IMG/VR virus record: IMGVR_UViG_3300044940_000392
Coordinates: 1-62,237 of that record
Direction: 5' to 3' (one strand)
DNA length: 62,237 bases
Origin: a virus
Part shown: piece by piece, positions 16,301 to 25,044 of the stretch
Position numbering within the stretch: position 1 is the first letter of the stretch
Layout of the letters: every line of letters begins with the position of its first letter
Notes under the pieces: generated by a model
Database searches by the model: none
What the model saw: only the letters and a program-made list of their open reading frames with translations
Told to the model about the DNA's origin: nothing
Position numbers and translations under genes: made by a program

Positions 16301-18565
16301 TTACCAAGGGACGCCAGAAAGTTTAGGAATACCTTCTGTTGTATAATACTCCGCATCCTCATCCCAGGGTGAAAGAATTCCTAGCGCTGCTTCCTCCATT
16401 TTTGATTTGTAAATTTCAATTTCAGGCTTAGCATCAAGCCGCCCGAAGTATTCTTTTCCGTTAAAAAAATCTGATAAACAGTCAAGAATATCATCGTTCG
16501 GAGAATTCGGAAATTGAATTAATTGTTTTTTCAATGCCTCTAAAGCTTCAATATTTGACAAAAACCTCATTTCGCGGTTAATGTACCACGGTTGAAGTGT
16601 TTTTAAAATTCGTTCAGTTTTGCTTAATGACGTATCGCGTTTAATGAATTCCAGAGGGAGCTTGAAACCTGGGTATTTTTTCTGTAAAACTTCTTCTTCG
16701 CGCCCGATTGCGGCGTTTAAACCGCGGACGAACCCCGTTTCTTCAATTTTAATTTTTAATACAGGAGATATTTTCGATTTATTCCACTTAATATATAAAG
16801 CCAATAAATTTGAAACGATCTGGTTTGGCAACCATTTTCCATAAATGATATCCACGATGTAAGGTCGTCCGCTTTTCGACCACGCCGCAACAGCCATTGC
16901 TGTATAATCCGACCGCCCGCCTACTGTTTCTGCTGTATCGACGGAAATTTCGTAATGAGATACTCGGATATTTTGTTTGAATTTATCCTCGTCGATTAAT
17001 GCAGGATAATTCTCCTTAGGATCGACCGGGAATAATACTTGTCCATCGACGCCGCCTATAGGAAAATTCAATTGCTGTGAATTGCTAGAAGCATACCCTT
17101 GTGAAATGTAGTTTCCGGTTTCAGTTTCAAGTGCGTACACAGTTTCAGTTGAATGATATGTAATATCAAGAATTTTAACTTTAGTACCAAAATGGCTTGC
17201 CCGATTTTCTAAATTTTTATAAATTAATTCTTTTTTACCAAGAATTCCATGAACAGCAAATAATCTCCATAATTCACTTCCAATTTTTGGAACATCATAT
17301 ATTTTTTTACCACCGCCGCGCTTTCCCATGTACCATTTATGATCTAGGGTGCAATATATATTTTCTCCATTTGAAAGAGATAGTTTATATACGTCTGCGG
17401 TTTTAGAAAAAACAGCCTTAACTTTTGTTTTTATTAACCGTGGAGTTTCAGACGGAACATATACATTATCAAATCCAATAATTTCATCTCCAACCTTAAT
17501 AGTGGAAATATCACTTTCTGACCAATCGGCTTTTAAGATTTTAGCCCAAGAGGGCGTACAAGAAAACGTCGCTTGGTCTGTGCGTTCCATTTCTTCGAGT
17601 TTCTGTAATGTAAATCTTTCTGGCCATACAGGGATGCGTTTTCCTTCTTTATCTTTTTTAAAGGGAAGGTTTTGCTCTTCCGGAGTATACTCAGGAGGTT
17701 TTTCACCTGTGTCTCGCTCAAAGCACGCACGGACGTACATAAGATACTCAGGTTCTCGATTCTCTTTTTTTGCCTTTTCATATCCTTCGATAATTTTTCC
17801 ATAAACGTCTCCGAAATTATATCTTGTCCCTTCTACGTCAATCCAGTACGACGGCGCGACGAGAAGATTTTCAGCCATATAAAAAGATTTTGCAACTTTA
17901 TCTAACATGTCGCCATAACAATTATTTGGATCGACAATATCAGAAAATTTTATGACATCAAAGTGAAGCCCGGCAGTGCCTTTTTCAATTGATCCCGCCA
18001 GCACCGAAGGTTCTTTACGCATTGATGTAATGTCATAAAATGGGCGGATATTAAATTGCCCGACTTTACCGAAATCATTTACTGATTTTTGCGGGCAAAG
18101 TTCGGGAAATAATTGACGAAGCCGCGGGTTATGTCGAAAGTGATCGCGGATTTCATCTACGATCATATTACCTTTATCAAGGTTTGATTGGATAATATGT
18201 ATCGCCGCGTCGGGATAATTTAACAACCACTGAATTGTGTGCGCTTGGCAATTAATTGTGGTTTTTAAATGTCCGCGGGAGTCAAGAATAAGCCTGCGGC
18301 GCTTTCCGGGAAGTTTTACAAATTCTTTTAATGTATATATCGGTTTATATTTCCAACGCCCGTTTTCGTAAATATCATTAGCTTCAAACTGTTCACGCGT
18401 CGGTTTGGGAAATGCTTGAAGAGTTTTTATTAATCCTCCGTGTACTTTATCCGAAACATCGACGTACCCGAGAATTTCGTTACAGAGATAAATTAAATCA
18501 AACCGTGCAAGCCATCGCGCTTTTCTCCAAGCAACTACCTCCTGCGCGGATATTTTTTGTTTCAT
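16301..18565 (-). CDS. terL: Large terminase subunit interrupted by a mini-intein
   Basis: 754 residues as translated. The ATPase loop SRGHLKTT (residues 96-103) is a deviant Walker A common in phage terminases, with an acidic Walker B-type strand VIKFSDI (204-210). The nuclease domain starts near ISVDTAETVGGRSD (540-552), whose Asp residues are the expected metal ligands, and continues to the D-rich SPNDDILD near the end. Residues 336-495 are an intein inserted after TFS. Removing it restores TFSSQQLNFPIG, the usual terminase junction between ATPase and nuclease parts, leaving a 594-residue enzyme of normal size. The enzyme pumps DNA into the procapsid and cuts concatemers. Confidence 0.9.
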   Translation of the reverse strand: MKQKISAQEVVAWRKARWLARFDLIYLCNEILGYVDVSDKVHGGLIKTLQAFPKPTREQFEANDIYENGRWKYKPIYTLKEFVKLPGKRRRLILDSRGHLKTTINCQAHTIQWLLNYPDAAIHIIQSNLDKGNMIVDEIRDHFRHNPRLRQLFPELCPQKSVNDFGKVGQFNIRPFYDITSMRKEPSVLAGSIEKGTAGLHFDVIKFSDIVDPNNCYGDMLDKVAKSFYMAENLLVAPSYWIDVEGTRYNFGDVYGKIIEGYEKAKKENREPEYLMYVRACFERDTGEKPPEYTPEEQNLPFKKDKEGKRIPVWPERFTLQKLEEMERTDQATFSCTPSWAKILKADWSESDISTIKVGDEIIGFDNVYVPSETPRLIKTKVKAVFSKTADVYKLSLSNGENIYCTLDHKWYMGKRGGGKKIYDVPKIGSELWRLFAVHGILGKKELIYKNLENRASHFGTKVKILDITYHSTETVYALETETGNYISQGYASSNSQQLNFPIGGVDGQVLFPVDPKENYPALIDEDKFKQNIRVSHYEISVDTAETVGGRSDYTAMAVAAWSKSGRPYIVDIIYGKWLPNQIVSNLLALYIKWNKSKISPVLKIKIEETGFVRGLNAAIGREEEVLQKKYPGFKLPLEFIKRDTSLSKTERILKTLQPWYINREMRFLSNIEALEALKKQLIQFPNSPNDDILDCLSDFFNGKEYFGRLDAKPEIEIYKSKMEEAALGILSPWDEDAEYYTTEGIPKLSGVPW
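17081..17560 (-). other. Mini-intein (Hint domain) within the terminase gene
   Basis: Residues C336 to N495 of the terminase reading frame, 160 residues. Block A begins with Cys and carries a KVGDEIIGFDN strand. Block B is NIYCTLDHKWY with the T..H motif at T406/H409. The end reads ETGNYISQGYASSN followed by Ser as first residue of the C-extein. There is no room for a homing endonuclease, so this is a mini-intein. The residue before the terminal Asn is Ser, where most inteins have His, as happens in a minority of active inteins. Cys1, Asn-end and Ser+1 are all present, so splicing is plausible. Confidence 0.85.
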
Positions 18566-18567
18566 GA

Positions 18568-18807
18568 TTAAGAATAAGGAATGTCGTTTTCAGAAGTTTT
18601 CGGAAAGGTGTCGAAGCCTGTTTTTGATTGTTTAATTTTAACAATTAAAGCAATCGGGGTTATTGGAGAAATTACACAAGAATATTGTTCAAGACGTGTG
18701 AATATTGCTTCGGGAATATTTTTAGGAGAGGGGAGTACAGGAATAGTGTATCCGCGTGACAACACAAATGAACCAAGCCCTGATACCCCCGGAACTCCCG
18801 AAATCAT
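18568..18807 (-). CDS. Small protein before terminase, unknown
   Basis: 79 residues, Ile/Pro/Ser-rich with short strands. It fits tightly between its neighbours (5 bases after the upstream stop, 2 bases before the terminase ATG), which favours this strand over the overlapping plus-strand ORF. No family is recognised. It may belong with the beta-rich small proteins upstream. Confidence 0.55.
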   Translation of the reverse strand: MISGVPGVSGLGSFVLSRGYTIPVLPSPKNIPEAIFTRLEQYSCVISPITPIALIVKIKQSKTGFDTFPKTSENDIPYS

Positions 18808-18812
18808 AGATA

Positions 18813-19085
18813 TTAAAGCGCGACGATATTAAAAGTAATTGTCGGGGGATCAATTGCCGCGTTTGTTAAATTACCAAGACGAACAATTACAGTTCCGGGT
18901 GTGGTGCAATATGCGTCAGAAATGACAAGATTTGCATTAAGCCCAGAAGCGGACACTAAGTAAAAATGATCTTTAGGTGCGCCCGGCGCGGGGATTGAAA
19001 TATTTGTTGTTGCGTTTGCCGCGCAAGAAGGAACGTTAAAAGGAATCTTAGCAATAAAAGATGGATTAATAGCGGTTTTAAACAT
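18813..19085 (-). CDS. Small beta-rich tail-type protein
   Basis: 90 residues, Ala/Thr/Asn/Pro-rich, with alternating hydrophobic residues and a short aromatic-poor beta pattern (TVIVRLGNLTNAAIDPPTITFNIVAL). It resembles a single beta-sandwich module such as those decorating capsids or fibres. Unknown function; the gene lies between fibre and terminase genes. Confidence 0.6.
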   Translation of the reverse strand: MFKTAINPSFIAKIPFNVPSCAANATTNISIPAPGAPKDHFYLVSASGLNANLVISDAYCTTPGTVIVRLGNLTNAAIDPPTITFNIVAL

Positions 19086-19105
19086 TTTTATTTCCTATTT
19101 CTATT

Positions 19106-19444
19106 TTAGTACAATTCAATCTGACAAAGCGGGGCTGTAATTGCATTTGAAGAAACAAATCTCACGTATGGAATTTTTTCTAAAATCCATGGTGGAAATG
19201 TTACAAGAAAATTACCTGCCCCGGTTGGAAGAGTGAAGTTTTGGTTTGGGGAAGTTGATGCGGAAATATGTACAACTACATTGAAAAATAAAGTACCGTT
19301 AAAAGAACCTTGTACTGTAATAGTTCCAGAAGCATTTGAATCTAGAACTTTAACCGCGCTTACCGGTTTAATTCCTTTCTTAATTACAGTAGAAGTTGTT
19401 TGGTTATTATTAATAGTCGCAGAATGTAAAGCGGGAAATGACAT
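19106..19444 (-). CDS. Small beta-sandwich virion protein
   Basis: 112 residues with a strand pattern (VKVLDSNASGTITVQGSF, then YVRFVSSNAITAPLCQIELY) like single-domain virion decoration proteins. It is followed 20 bases later by the next small beta protein. Not recognised as a named family. Confidence 0.6.
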   Translation of the reverse strand: MSFPALHSATINNNQTTSTVIKKGIKPVSAVKVLDSNASGTITVQGSFNGTLFFNVVVHISASTSPNQNFTLPTGAGNFLVTFPPWILEKIPYVRFVSSNAITAPLCQIELY

Positions 19445-19461
19445 ATTATTCTCTATCTTTA

Positions 19462-20037
19462 TTATGATACATCAGGGACAATAATTAAATAACCCCGTGC
19501 AAGGGTATTTTTATTGCCCGATTTAGTTAATTCAATATCGTAAGGAAATCTTTGAATATATGCGGGCAAAGATGCGGTTAAATTACCGGCGATTGTGCAG
19601 GTAAATTTCCCTTCAGGGGCGTTAGTAATTAAAATTCCTGAAGGCGGGGATGATGTTAATTGAAAAAATGGAACCGTGTCGTTTAGATTTTTTTTACAAG
19701 TTAATGTTAAATTTGCCAAAGAAAGATCGACCGCGTTTCCGTCAAGAACAGCGATACAGTCAAAGATATAATTATCGCCGCGGACTAATTGGATATTTGT
19801 ATTCATACGTTCTTTTCCATAAATTGTGTCGGATGAAAATTTTCCCGCGCCGAGCGATGGCCATACAGGAGGAATTGGAGGGTCCATTGCATAAGGAGGA
19901 ACAGGAGGAGAAGACGCGGGAGGGGTTGCGAAAAATCCATAAATTAATTGTCCCCAGGGAAGTTTTCCACCTTGATATGCTTGTGTGTTGATTGTTGTAG
20001 AGATATTGAAAATTAAATCATCAAATACTTGTGGCAT
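19462..20037 (-). CDS. Tail/baseplate-type protein with Ig-like domain
   Basis: 191 residues. The first 75 are Pro-rich. Residues about 82-190 form a module of the kind LVRGD.Y.FD...DG.AVDLS, then GKFTC.I, then YDIEL.KSG and TL..GYLI..PDV. Many phage fibre and upper-baseplate proteins carry this Ig-like N-terminal module to plug into the tail. The start overlaps the stop of the large fibre gene. Likely a fibre anchor or linker. Confidence 0.6.
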   Translation of the reverse strand: MPQVFDDLIFNISTTINTQAYQGGKLPWGQLIYGFFATPPASSPPVPPYAMDPPIPPVWPSLGAGKFSSDTIYGKERMNTNIQLVRGDNYIFDCIAVLDGNAVDLSLANLTLTCKKNLNDTVPFFQLTSSPPSGILITNAPEGKFTCTIAGNLTASLPAYIQRFPYDIELTKSGNKNTLARGYLIIVPDVS

Positions 20038-21533
20038 TATGGAACAACCACCCAGAGAGATCCGCGAGAATTATTATTAGAACCATTTGAAGGACCTAAA
20101 CAATACCAATTATGTCCATCAAAAGACGCCGTAGTTCCTTGAGGTTGTGCATCGGAGGAAATAAAAGCGTCATATAATTGTCCAGTCCAACGAGATTTTG
20201 CACTAAAATTTCCTGAAAAAGCTATATGAGGCTCTAAAATAACACGAGAACCATTCACAAATTGCATTGTTGAACCGGCATCAGCTAGACGAGAAGGAGT
20301 TGGCGTTAAAAGAGAAATTGCTCCAATAGTGCTGGTATTAATTAAGATAAATGAATTTCCGTTAAGACATTGATATGAAGATGCATTTTCAGCACCAAGA
20401 CGAGTAAAAGGAAATGCTATACTGGAAGTTTCATCTCCTGAACCCCAAAAAGCCATAGCTACACGATCATTAGTCGGTTTAGAACAAACTCCTCCAGTAG
20501 TATATGCGCCGTTTCCTTGAATTGGAATTGTATACTGTGTTGGAGATGTTACTGTGATAGTAAATGTACCATTTGCTGCAGTATTTCCACCAATTCCTCG
20601 ATGAAAAACAGTATCGCCTGTTACATATCCATGTGGAGCAGAAGTTGTTATTACAATTGGATTAGTATTTGTTGCATTTGTAATAACTCGTGGAGCTAAA
20701 AACGAGTAAACAAACGGAACGCCTGCGTGAAATGCCCCACCCCCACCATTAGGAGCTGCGCCACCGTCAATGAAAAGATAAAATGAATAGCGATTTGCAA
20801 TTATTCGCCAACTTACAGGGCCAGGGGTTACAAACGCCCCGCGATAACCGTAAGTACTAGTATTTGGTTCAAAACCGTTTGCAAATGGATGCGATCTATA
20901 GAGTTCATTTTCATCCATCACATAAAAACGAACCAAATGTGTTAATGAAATAAGAACTTCTTGTGCATCAACTCCGTAAACTCGAACTTGTTGTTGTGTG
21001 ATTGGAGTTTTCGGTGAAGTCCAAATATATCCAGCAATACGATTATTTGGAAAAGTAAATGAAAAATTACCATTTCCAGATGTACCAAAAGAATATAATG
21101 CTTGTTGTCCAAATGGTGTTGTATTAATTTTAGACTGAACGCGCATTCTACCAGAAGTATTTGAATTTCTTCTAAAGTCTGCCGCAGTAATAAATTGATT
21201 TAGCGGAGTATTATTTCCATATTTAGTGCCTTCACCAGGGCCTTTATTAATTGCATTATATAAGTTTTCAGCAGTATCAGAAGCTGTTGCATCAATTAAT
21301 ACATCATTAGCATTTGCAATACTTGTTTTGAAAGTATATGTTTGTCCCGCAACAGTTACAGTATTGTTATTATTGGGTTGGCCCGTCCAAACAAGTTCTG
21401 AAAACGCAAAAATATTTTCGGAAGACCAACCCGCTGCGGTCAGGGTTGTATTAATTGAATTTAATAATTGCTGCCTTGTCGAAATAGAGTAAACGTCATT
21501 CCGATAAGGCCCGCCGGAATATACGAGAGCCAA
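20037..21533 (-). CDS. Tail fibre protein with FCCH-like beta domain
   Basis: 498 residues, rich in Asn, Ser, Thr and Gly, the most fibre-like protein of the set. Residues about 56-92 (TVTVAGQTYTFK, then ASDTAENLYNAIN) form a small repeat module common in phage tail proteins. Residues about 290-345 (VITTSAPHGYVTGDTVFHRG, then ANGTFTITVTSPTQY) match the FCCH-like domain often found in phage fibres. The C-terminus is aromatic and Gly-rich (NWYCLGPSNG, then GSLWVVVP) and could be the receptor-facing tip. No reverse transcriptase is present, so this is not a diversity-generating target. Confidence 0.65.
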   Translation of the reverse strand: MALVYSGGPYRNDVYSISTRQQLLNSINTTLTAAGWSSENIFAFSELVWTGQPNNNNTVTVAGQTYTFKTSIANANDVLIDATASDTAENLYNAINKGPGEGTKYGNNTPLNQFITAADFRRNSNTSGRMRVQSKINTTPFGQQALYSFGTSGNGNFSFTFPNNRIAGYIWTSPKTPITQQQVRVYGVDAQEVLISLTHLVRFYVMDENELYRSHPFANGFEPNTSTYGYRGAFVTPGPVSWRIIANRYSFYLFIDGGAAPNGGGGAFHAGVPFVYSFLAPRVITNATNTNPIVITTSAPHGYVTGDTVFHRGIGGNTAANGTFTITVTSPTQYTIPIQGNGAYTTGGVCSKPTNDRVAMAFWGSGDETSSIAFPFTRLGAENASSYQCLNGNSFILINTSTIGAISLLTPTPSRLADAGSTMQFVNGSRVILEPHIAFSGNFSAKSRWTGQLYDAFISSDAQPQGTTASFDGHNWYCLGPSNGSNNNSRGSLWVVVP

Positions 21534-21536
21534 AAA

Positions 21537-21977
21537 TTATACCCCGTTTGTAGAAGTTGAATTGAAAATCGCGTCAGAAGTAACGCGGAGTAGTGCGGAT
21601 TTCAGGTCAGAAGTGGTACTTGCGCCGTTCAGGTTATTAACAACCCAGGGGATAGTTAGCGCGGTTCCACCAGATGCAGGAGTTCCACCAAAACGCACAG
21701 TTGGGGTGTAATTCTGGGAACCGTCGTCCGCGATAGTAATGTACCATGCGGAGTTATTATTCGCGGGTGTTTGCGAAATGTTATTAAACATACCGTTATA
21801 CGCCATCCAGATAGCAGTACCGAGAAGTTTGGAAGAAGTCGAAGCGCCGTTTAGGTTATTCTCAATCGCCGGAAGAGTTACAACAGTACCTCCGGAAGCG
21901 GGAGTACCGCCGCGAATCACGGCAGGAGTAAAAACACCTGCACCGTTGTTAGCTAGGTTAATTTGAAAAGATGCCAT
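21537..21977 (-). CDS. Internally duplicated small virion protein
   Basis: 146 residues composed of two similar halves of about 70. Each contains TP.V..GGTPASGGT, then a short strand, then NNLNGAST followed by a helix. The duplication is clear by eye and gives two domains per chain. Such simple repeats occur in capsid decoration and fibre proteins. It is the most upstream of the fibre operon; the plus-strand HTH gene begins 53 bp away. Confidence 0.7.
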   Translation of the reverse strand: MASFQINLANNGAGVFTPAVIRGGTPASGGTVVTLPAIENNLNGASTSSKLLGTAIWMAYNGMFNNISQTPANNNSAWYITIADDGSQNYTPTVRFGGTPASGGTALTIPWVVNNLNGASTTSDLKSALLRVTSDAIFNSTSTNGV

Positions 21978-22030
21978 AGTTAAATCTCTATTTATATATT
22001 ACAATAACAATAGATAAAGTTGACTAAAAG

Positions 22031-22282
22031 ATGCCAAAAATTAAATTAAATGTGAATGATCTTCGCGCAATTTTTTATTATCGTTCGATTGGATATCCTA
22101 TAGATAAAATTGCTTCAGCATTTTTTATCTCTAAATCTCATGTTTCGCGGATTTTGAACTTTGAGCGCTGGGAAAAGAAGAGAAGTCAAATCTTTTCGCG
22201 AGAATTTGATCAAACTGATACCAAGAAGCCGGAGGAGAACCGGACCGAAGTTGAGTATGAACAGGCTCAACAAGACGTTTAA
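22031..22282 (+). CDS. Small helix-turn-helix protein on the opposite strand
   Basis: 83 residues on the plus strand between the minus-strand endolysin and fibre operons. Residues 8-45 read as a canonical HTH (DLRAIFYYRSIGYPIDKIAS, then FISKSHVSRILNFERW), the type found in small phage DNA-binding proteins. The last 50 codons overlap the 3' end of the endolysin gene on the other strand; that part is charged and disordered-like. This is the only clear HTH regulator in the late arm. It may control the late operons that flank it. Confidence 0.6.
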   Translation: MPKIKLNVNDLRAIFYYRSIGYPIDKIASAFFISKSHVSRILNFERWEKKRSQIFSREFDQTDTKKPEENRTEVEYEQAQQDV

Positions 22283-22736
22283 AACTTCCACCGGAGGTTA
22301 ATCCGAGTTTTTCAGCTTCTTCTTGCATGATTTTGTATCCCTCCGGATGATTCCAGTCCGCTTTACCGGGCGGGTTTTCGACATAACAATCAACGGCTTC
22401 TCCCCAATTATGCCAAGACTGGCCGGGAAGTGCGTTGGTGATGATTTTTTGTTTAATTGTTGTCTTTTTTCGTGTTGATAAAGCAAATTGCAGAATCACA
22501 CGAAGATTTTCACAACCAAGATTTTGAAAAGTGCGGATAATGTTCAGAATTTGAGGGTCAGTTCGGCCTACGCAGTAATTTTGTGCTTGTATCAAAGGGC
22601 TACGCAGGGTGGAATATGGGACAATTTTAATGCCCCGCGCCGCAACATTTTCAATCATTTGTTGGATTTTTTCCCGAAACTCCGGGACAAGATCGTCAAG
22701 GGATCGGGAGTTAAAGTTTATAGGCAACTTATCCAT
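22131..22736 (-). CDS. Endolysin, M15-type L,D- or D,D-peptidase
   Basis: 201 residues from ATG at 22736. A TTG at 22802 would add 22 residues but overlap the upstream gene by 44 nt, so ATG is preferred. The zinc site of M15 peptidases is seen as SWHNWGEAVD (H109, D116) and E157-P-V-H160. A RS.LIQAQNYCVGRT segment near residue 45 matches the family. These enzymes cut the peptide bridge of peptidoglycan (VanY, T5 endolysin). There is no signal peptide, so release would need a holin; the single-span protein at 10321 is a candidate. Confidence 0.85.
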   Translation of the reverse strand: MDKLPINFNSRSLDDLVPEFREKIQQMIENVAARGIKIVPYSTLRSPLIQAQNYCVGRTDPQILNIIRTFQNLGCENLRVILQFALSTRKKTTIKQKIITNALPGQSWHNWGEAVDCYVENPPGKADWNHPEGYKIMQEEAEKLGLTSGGSFKRLVEPVHTQLRSGSPPASWYQFDQILAKRFDFSSFPSAQSSKSAKHEI

Positions 22737-22758
22737 ATTTTTAGTATACAGGATAAAA

Positions 22759-23880
22759 CTACTCTTCTTCGGTATTCTCTTTCTTAGAATTATTGATGTC
22801 AAACAAAAATTTCAACACCGCGTTCTGCTCTGTGTTTGAAATTTTACGATGAAGTTTTTGTTTTGCCTGTGCGCCGTATTTTAACAGCTCAGTGTCAGTT
22901 AATTCTGGTAATTTAATAATTTGTATTCTGTCATCTTTATCAGATTTTTGTTTAGCACCGGAAACTCTATGTCCTTGAACAATTTCGGCCTCAGGATAAA
23001 GACTTTTAATCAATGGAAGTATTTTTTTAATATCAGAAGCCCCTACTGAATGTTGGGGGTCATAACTGCCTTTTCCATGTTTTGGATCAAAGAAATTTTC
23101 TGAATATTTTTGCCGATTAAACAACTCAAGCATTTCAGCTTTATCTTCATTTTTACCTGAAGGTCTTTGTAATGTGTATGGAGCAATAGAAATATCAACA
23201 GCTTTATTAAATTTTCTATTTTTATAAATATAATCTAAAAGATCAGAATAAGTAAAAGCCTTATCATAAGTTCCAAATTTAAAATTTTGAACTAAATTTT
23301 TAATATCTTCAAAAGGAACATATTCATTTCCTAATTTTATTTTTTCTGTATTATAATCTATTTTTTCACGTAAAGAAGCTACCGCTTTAGGATCCACACC
23401 TTTTGATGCAAGAGTTACTTTTATTTGATTTCTGCTACCCGTACTAGACCTGTCTACAGGCTTTTCGCCGTATCTAAACGTAGATGGAATAGCAACAAAA
23501 GAATCTAGTGAAATTTTTTCTGTTTTTGGTTTACTCTGTGCCTGCTTTGTTGCTAATTTTCGTAAATATTTTAAAGCCGCAGGAACTACTGCATAAGAAG
23601 GATCAATAGATGTTGGAATTGATCTGTTTGGTTTTGGTGGTCCCGAATTTTTAATTCCGGGAAGAAGCCCAAGAATATTATTTTGAAATTGAGCAATAGC
23701 AGCATACTGACCTAAAATTTCATTTGCGCGTGCGACTTCAGGTGATAACGGCGCTCCCCATTCGGCATCTAATTCTTTTTGACGCGCTTCGGGCTGTTTA
23801 TCTAAAAAAGATTCCACAGCGCGGCGTTCAATTGTTTGTTGAAGAATATCTGAAAAGGAAAGATTTGGTTTAACTGCCAT
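22759..23880 (-). CDS. Large late protein, unknown
   Basis: 373 residues, basic and mostly helical, without recognised motif. N-terminal 60 residues look like a charged coiled segment. The middle has SKPKTEKISLDSFVAIPSTF and the C-terminal third is Lys-rich. It is coupled to the next gene upstream (overlap of one base) and lies just before the endolysin. Could be an internal or ejected protein; nothing stronger. Confidence 0.6.
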   Translation of the reverse strand: MAVKPNLSFSDILQQTIERRAVESFLDKQPEARQKELDAEWGAPLSPEVARANEILGQYAAIAQFQNNILGLLPGIKNSGPPKPNRSIPTSIDPSYAVVPAALKYLRKLATKQAQSKPKTEKISLDSFVAIPSTFRYGEKPVDRSSTGSRNQIKVTLASKGVDPKAVASLREKIDYNTEKIKLGNEYVPFEDIKNLVQNFKFGTYDKAFTYSDLLDYIYKNRKFNKAVDISIAPYTLQRPSGKNEDKAEMLELFNRQKYSENFFDPKHGKGSYDPQHSVGASDIKKILPLIKSLYPEAEIVQGHRVSGAKQKSDKDDRIQIIKLPELTDTELLKYGAQAKQKLHRKISNTEQNAVLKFLFDINNSKKENTEEE

Positions 23881-24926
23881 TAAAATTCTCGATTTTTATT
23901 CCGAAGATGTTGATTTAACTTTAAATTCATCATTTTTTCTTCAGCAAGTGACTGTTTAATTAAATCATATTTTGCTTTTGTTAGTTCTGTGCCTAATAAA
24001 GCTTCCATTTCAAGAGCTTCAGCGTACTCTTTCATGGAAGTAAAGCCTTTAGAACGTGCTTCAGGACGTAGTTCGGATAAAGCAAGCCGATCAGCGCGGT
24101 TTTCGGGAATATTTTTACCCGCGTTGACAAGATTTTCGACATTCATATCTAAACCGCGCCGTTTTGGTAAAAATGGATTTGGTTTTTTACCCATTCCGAG
24201 GAATTTATCGAGTAAAGCTTGTGCGCCTTCTTTTACCCATTCGGGAGAAGATCCGGCGGAACGCGCTTGACGGTTTAGGTATTGTTTTCCGCCCGCGGGG
24301 GTAAATTTATGCGCGTCTCCGCGTGGAGATAATCCAGAAGAGGGAATCATTGGTTTATTTGGAGAGGCAATTGCTTCGCGGGGCGGTATAGTTACAGGTG
24401 CGGGAGTCGCCGGGGACGGGTTATTCATTCCAACAGGGCCGGAAAGATTACTTGGCCGCGCCATACCACGAGCACCAAGAGGGGACGCGGCGAGTAGAAT
24501 TTGTAATCCAAGACCCATTGGTGTTAAATTCTTCTCTAACTGTTCAAACGCCCGTTGCCCGGCATCCTGATTTTCGCGCAAAGCAGTCATTTGACGAAGA
24601 TTGGAAATTTCTCCCGGCTCAAATGGAAGTTGAGGGGATAAACGGGGTTTATCTTGAGGAACAAAACCTTGTTGAGAGGGGTTGTTTTGTGTTTCTGTAA
24701 TTTTATTCAAAATTTCAGTAATGATTTTTTTTGCTACTCTTTTTTTCTTAGAAACTTTTGGTTTTTCTTTAATAATAAGTCCATCATTAGGAGGTAAAAA
24801 TTGAGCAAAAGGATCAGGAATATCATATTCTGAGCTTTCTTCCGGGTTATTTAATTGTCCAGAAATATATTCCGGAGAAATTAAATTCTCCAACATTCGC
24901 ATAGTGGCTAGCTTAGTCTCTGACAT
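23880..24926 (-). CDS. Pro/Lys-rich late protein, unknown
   Basis: 348 residues. Acidic N-terminus, basic KKKRVAKKI patch near residues 60-70, a short hydrophobic Gly/Ala stretch near residues 140-155 (MGLGLQILLAASPLGARGM), Pro-rich middle and a helical, Glu/Lys-rich C-terminus. It begins a two-gene unit with the 373-residue protein and lies just past the terminator of the reductase. The hydrophobic patch fits a virion or ejected protein. Confidence 0.55.
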   Translation of the reverse strand: MSETKLATMRMLENLISPEYISGQLNNPEESSEYDIPDPFAQFLPPNDGLIIKEKPKVSKKKRVAKKIITEILNKITETQNNPSQQGFVPQDKPRLSPQLPFEPGEISNLRQMTALRENQDAGQRAFEQLEKNLTPMGLGLQILLAASPLGARGMARPSNLSGPVGMNNPSPATPAPVTIPPREAIASPNKPMIPSSGLSPRGDAHKFTPAGGKQYLNRQARSAGSSPEWVKEGAQALLDKFLGMGKKPNPFLPKRRGLDMNVENLVNAGKNIPENRADRLALSELRPEARSKGFTSMKEYAEALEMEALLGTELTKAKYDLIKQSLAEEKMMNLKLNQHLRNKNREF

Positions 24927-24954
24927 TTTAATTCTTTCATATTTATTATAAAAG

Positions 24955-24995
24955 AAAATCCCCGATACCGTTTTCAGGACAGTACCGGGGATAGT
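24955..24995 (-). terminator. Terminator after the ribonucleotide reductase gene
   Basis: Stem ATCCCCG (24958-24964) with CGGGGAT (24986-24992), extended inward by three pairs past a mismatch, loop about 12. On the minus strand it is followed by TTTTCTTTT. It lies about 50 bp past the reductase stop and isolates the reductase from the late genes downstream. Confidence 0.75.
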
Positions 24996-25044
24996 AGGAG
25001 GAGAAGAGAGTGCGTGAGCGTCGAGTGTTGCTGGTTTTATTATA

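Noticed and set aside
18581-18832. Plus-strand 83-codon ORF
   Set aside because: It overlaps a minus-strand ORF that fits exactly between its neighbours and shows no family features.
20037-21533. Diversity-generating retroelement acting on a tail fibre
   Set aside because: No reverse transcriptase and no template repeat copy was seen.
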